Of a DNA stretch of 64,000 nucleotides, positions 60,101 to 64,000 are shown piece by piece. This DNA is from Larus michahellis. Lineage: Eukaryota; Chordata; Aves; Charadriiformes; Laridae. The translations under genes were made by a program, and so were the position numbers. The first letter of the stretch is position 1. The number at the start of each line of letters is the position of its first letter. The stretch spans positions 6,515,001 to 6,579,000 of the forward strand of contig NC_133907.1 of assembly GCF_964199755.1 (NCBI RefSeq). Reading direction: 5' to 3'. The notes under the pieces are model-generated. The model was not told where the DNA came from and searched no databases. It saw only the letters and a program-made list of their open reading frames with translations.

Positions 60101-63100
60101 TCACCCCCCGGTGTCCCCTGTCGCGACCCAACTGCTCTGCGGAGCCAGCACACCCCATGGGGAGGACGTGGCCACATGCGGGGCCATCAGGGCGAGCGCA
60201 TGCTCACAACTCATCCCCGAGAAACTCTGCGTGTCGGCTTTGCTTTCACGTACACAGCTCCTCCATTGCAGCTCCCACGGCGTGCTCCGGAGAGACAGCA
60301 AATCCGCGACATCCTGCACTACTGTTTTGCTCAGCAAGGAAAAATTCCAGCTCTTCAATGCTACTTTGAATAAAAAGCACCATTAGCTAAGACGACAATA
60401 AGTATTTCTGTACTCCGTTTCCAGAAATACATCCCAGCCCAATGCATACCACACACCATAGTTTACTGCACTAGAAAAATCACACTCAGCAACTCCAGAA
60501 TCTGCTTCTATGTAAAAAGGAAGGTTCTTTTGGTCTGCGGGCTTTTAATAATTTAGCTAGAAATTTCAATCAAGACATTATGCAGTTTGGACGTCTGAAC
60601 TAGGCAGACAGATGGCAACTCATTGATCAAAACAAAACACACAACACAAGGTAAGGTCACTGTGATGTCTTGCAGCTACAAAAAACCCCACACCACCAGT
60701 GCAGTACGATGAAGTTCTCTGTTGGCTACATTTAGCATCCACAGAAGGTCTTAAAATATTCCGCCCCCCTCCATATTTTTTTCCCCAGGAAAAAAGCAGC
60801 TCTTTTGGAGTTCTTTTTCTAGGAATCAACAAACTCTAATCTGAATTTCTACAGAATGAGTCACATCTGTGTTTTAAGATGCCTTTCCCTTCCTCCCCGC
60901 AGCGTTCCTCTGTCCTCTGGGATAGGCCCTGACAGCCAGAAGAGAACTTCATCTACGGTCCACACAATGCGATTATAAAACATCAACCAAGTGATCAGCC
61001 ATCGGCACCACACACCAAAGTCATCCTGTGAACAGCAGACATGAGATGCTTATGGCATTACGATTAATCACAGGCAAAGTCCACAAAAACGCAACGAGCA
61101 TGTTCAAACCTAAGTCTAGAGCCAGCGGTGGCCACAGGAGGGACTCGGGAGGACCGTCGCGGTGCAGGACTGCCACGCTAGCCCACGTTCCTAACTACGT
61201 GGCACGACGCCACGCTACCCTGGCAGCCAAAAATTGCAAGACACAGAACAAAAGAGATGGTTACGGAGCCATTGGCAGAGGAGACGCCGACTCGGCTTCT
61301 GCTTTTGCTGTGCAAAATGCGAAGGGCAGAACAAAAGCAGCCCGGTTTTGGTGCGGTCCTGGGTGGAGGTATTCAAAGGCATCAGGTGAGGCCAGCGCCC
61401 TTGGCTCCCAGGAGGTGCTGCCTGCTGAAAGAGCGGACTTTTTAAAACCTGCCGTCACCCAGTTGTCCCCACCACAGCGGCAGGGCTGCCGGGGGAGAGC
61501 TGCAGGGCGGGCAGCGGCAGCCCCAAGGGCAGCCAGGGGGAAGGGAGAAGTAAGAAGGCCACGTGTCCCTCACCCCTTCCCAAATGGCAAGGGAGAGGAA
61601 TGAGCTAACGAAGCCCTCTCCCCCGTCAGCAGCTCTAGCTGGCAGAGCTCATCGCACAGATACTTTTTAGATACTTGATTATTTTAGGTCAGGTTTACAC
61701 CTAAAATGTGTTTTAGCTGCACCTTCTCAGCTCTCCTCCATCCTGCAGGACTTCCTACGCATGATCCATGAGCAGCTCCTGCAAGCTACGTGGGTCTGGG
61801 AGAGCAGCATGGCAGAATCTCCCGTCCTCCTCGAGCTCTGCCAGCCACACCAGGAGCTGCTTTTGCTGCTTCTGGAGAGGTGGGAGACAACTGCAACCCT
61901 CTGCCAAGAGGGACACGGCATCACACAAACACTTGGGAAACAAGGAGGGGGACAGGGCTCTTGGCAGCCTCACAGAGATCAGCACACAAATGCCACCGCC
62001 ACGACCAGCCTTTTATTCCTTCGAGAATTAAAGAAACAGAGCCCTTTGTGTCTGCCAGTGAAGGCACAAATTCTGGCATTTGACCCCAGGAATTTGGCCT
62101 CCATTTCCACTAGAGTTGACCCGTTAGCTGCTACAGGGACACCCACACTGCCACAACACGTGATGGCAGGCGGTGAAGGCTTCAGTTGGTAGGTGGTACT
62201 GCAGAATCATGACACAGCTGACCATGACAGCAACATGACAACTACCTCTGGTGAAGTAACACCTCCAGCCACAGCCTGGATGACAGATTTGAAGATGTAT
62301 TTTGAACTGGGTTCATGAGTGTAAGACTGGGCACACCCCAGCAACCCCAAGGAAAGCAACAGCACTCCAGGAGCTCTACACTTGCATTAGCAGTGCCACA
62401 ACACCACCTCGGTGCCGGTGATGCACAGACACATCCTGCTGTAACTCATGCCCCAAGAACATCATTCCTGAAGGACACTCCCAAGCCAGCAAGCACTCAC
62501 CTCGTGGAGCCACTTTAAGTATACCTTTGTGGAGCGGTGGTAGGCTTGGCAACACATATCATACAGGCCCCAGCCACAATGAAAGGCTGTAGATACGTGA
62601 GAAATCAGTCCCTGTTCTCAAATCCAGACACGATGAGGAGGGGCTACAGGCCGGAGCATAGCCAGGTCAGTCCCTGCCTGCCAACAAGGACTCTTGCTCC
62701 AGGAGGAGAACTCATGAAGTTTTCCACCAACAATTCCGACCAGATCAGGACATTCATCGTGCCCAAAACCACTCCAGTATCCATCAGCTTTCACTGACAT
62801 GGGCTGGGCTTCAACCACTGACATGACAAACCTCTGAATCCCAAAATGTCCCTACTAAAGCTGATTTAAACATGCATTGAAATGTCAATGGCTTCTGCCT
62901 CATCAGCCAGCTCAAAGTATGGCAAGGATGAACTCTACAGCTCCACAGTACAGTATTTATCCTCACCTACTACAATAGGACTCAAACCCAAAATAGTAAA
63001 CAAACCAACTCTATTTCTGCTCATCTTGTAACTAATTTGCCTGTCTGTCTTCTACTCATCCTCCTCCGGCCCTCTGGGAAGATTTACACAGCAGCCTGTG

Positions 63101-64000
63101 TTAACAGGTAAAAAAATAGGTTTCCTGCTTCCTTCTTGGGACCAGACATCACCACACACTGGTGGCGATCACCAAGGAACAACCAGCCACAACAGACTGT
63201 CCCAGGCTGGAATCAGTACAAGAGAAAAAGTGATTGTATTACAGGATTCAGTAAAAATGCCTGCTGGTTGCTGAGCCTACCAAAACCATTGCTCGAGAAA
63301 CACAAATGCCAACTGAGAGTATGAGAGCAATCCATGATTTCAATTTATTTTCATTTTGGCAGAAGAGAGAAAATTTAAGGAACAGGAGGCACCGCAGTAG
63401 CTGAGAACCTACCATAGACCAGCCATGTCCCCATTTTGCAGCGTTAGCACATCTTGACTTCATGATGCAATGGACTAATGGCCCATAGTGGAGGAAGATG
63501 GATCCCACAGAAACAAGTAAAAAGAAATGCCACCTACAACTTCCCCTATAGCTGGTGCAGCTATAAAAAAATCAAAAAAAAATAGCAGCTAAAAAAAAAT
63601 CAAAAGAAATAAAAAAAAAAAGAGGTTGCAGACCAAAGACAAGAGTATATCTTCTCATAAAGACGTAATCCCTTTTCTCAGCTTAACCAAGAGTCTGAGA
63701 TCAACATGCTGAGCTCCACCACGAGTTCACCGGGCTCAACAATTTACAGCTTTATCCTCTGCATCTTGCTTCCCCCACACCCTAAGGAAAAAGAAAAAAA
63801 AAAATAGTCCCAAACAAAGGCATGTTGAGCCAGACCAAAAATAGTTTTGGAGAAGCAGGCTGAAAAATACTCAGGTAGCAGGAGATAACATCTGCCTGAA
63901 ACAAGAGCCATCTGGCACCAAGGAAAAAGCCACATGGAAGTTTATCCGCAACCAGTCAGCTACCCAGAGAAGGAAAAACCCCTCCCCTCTCGAGTTATCA
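57165..64000 (-). other. RBM38: RBM38 last intron (partial; continues past the right edge)
   Basis: The acceptor at its left end reads CCTTTGTCTCCACAG on the minus strand. I looked for the preceding exon, expected to encode GVQQLHP, and for the RRM exons (NLAYLGAKPR), and found neither. At least 6.8 kb of this intron is therefore in the window. It holds unique sequence without recognisable repeats apart from A-rich simple sequence at 63565-63620 and short homopolymers. A plus-strand 191-codon ORF at 61028-61603 has no recognisable domain and I treat it as chance. Confidence 0.75.
63565..63620. repeat. A-rich simple sequence with repeated ATCAAAA unit
   Basis: Two similar blocks (TAAAAAAATCAAAAAAAAATAG and CTAAAAAAAAATCAAAAG-like) form an imperfect tandem duplication within the RBM38 intron. 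Confidence 0.7.

Noticed and set aside
61028-61603. 191-codon plus-strand ORF inside the RBM38 intron
   Set aside because: It has low-complexity Ala/Gly/Arg content, no recognisable domain and no splice or promoter context, and it lies antisense to the host gene. It is probably chance in GC-rich sequence.
1-64000. LTR retroelements, tRNA or other RNA genes, CRISPR arrays, operons
   Set aside because: I found no paired LTRs, no tRNA A/B boxes in a cloverleaf context, no direct-repeat/spacer arrays and no bacterial gene organisation.

Overview
This is vertebrate genomic DNA, almost certainly from a bird. Several 5'-truncated CR1 LINE copies are present. They carry the avian CR1 3' end (octamer ATTCTATG, here also as its complement) and part of the CR1 ORF2 C-terminus. 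No bacterial gene organisation, CRISPR array or RNA gene is visible.

The only host gene I can name is RBM38 (RNPC1/SEB4, an RRM-type RNA-binding protein), on the minus strand near the right end. Its last coding exon (56864-57164) ends in the family's C-terminal LQPDRMQ. Its 3' UTR runs left to a canonical poly(A) signal at 55726-55731, and the rest of the window to 64000 is its last intron. The exons for the RRM and the promoter lie beyond the right edge.

The other 55 kb are intergenic DNA downstream of RBM38. In other vertebrates the next genes on that side are CTCFL (where it exists) and PCK1, and I find no exon of either. Positions 1-33 kb are fairly AT-rich. From about 33 to 55 kb the DNA is GC-rich, with CpG-rich pockets and many meaningless long ORFs. 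In between lie CR1 fragments, an ancient CR1-like tail, microsatellites, short duplications and hairpin-forming inverted repeats. There are also several blocks dense in homeodomain, E-box, GATA and octamer motifs that read like conserved regulatory elements. Calling those blocks enhancers is inference, because conservation cannot be tested here.

No new multi-gene system is apparent. The items most worth checking are a perfect splice donor followed by a long U tract and an acceptor inside the RBM38 3' UTR, a near-perfect SOX-OCT composite site at 43948-43962, the element at about 8060-8480, an orphan exon-like segment at 9077-9196, and a 16-bp perfect inverted repeat at 51807-51859.
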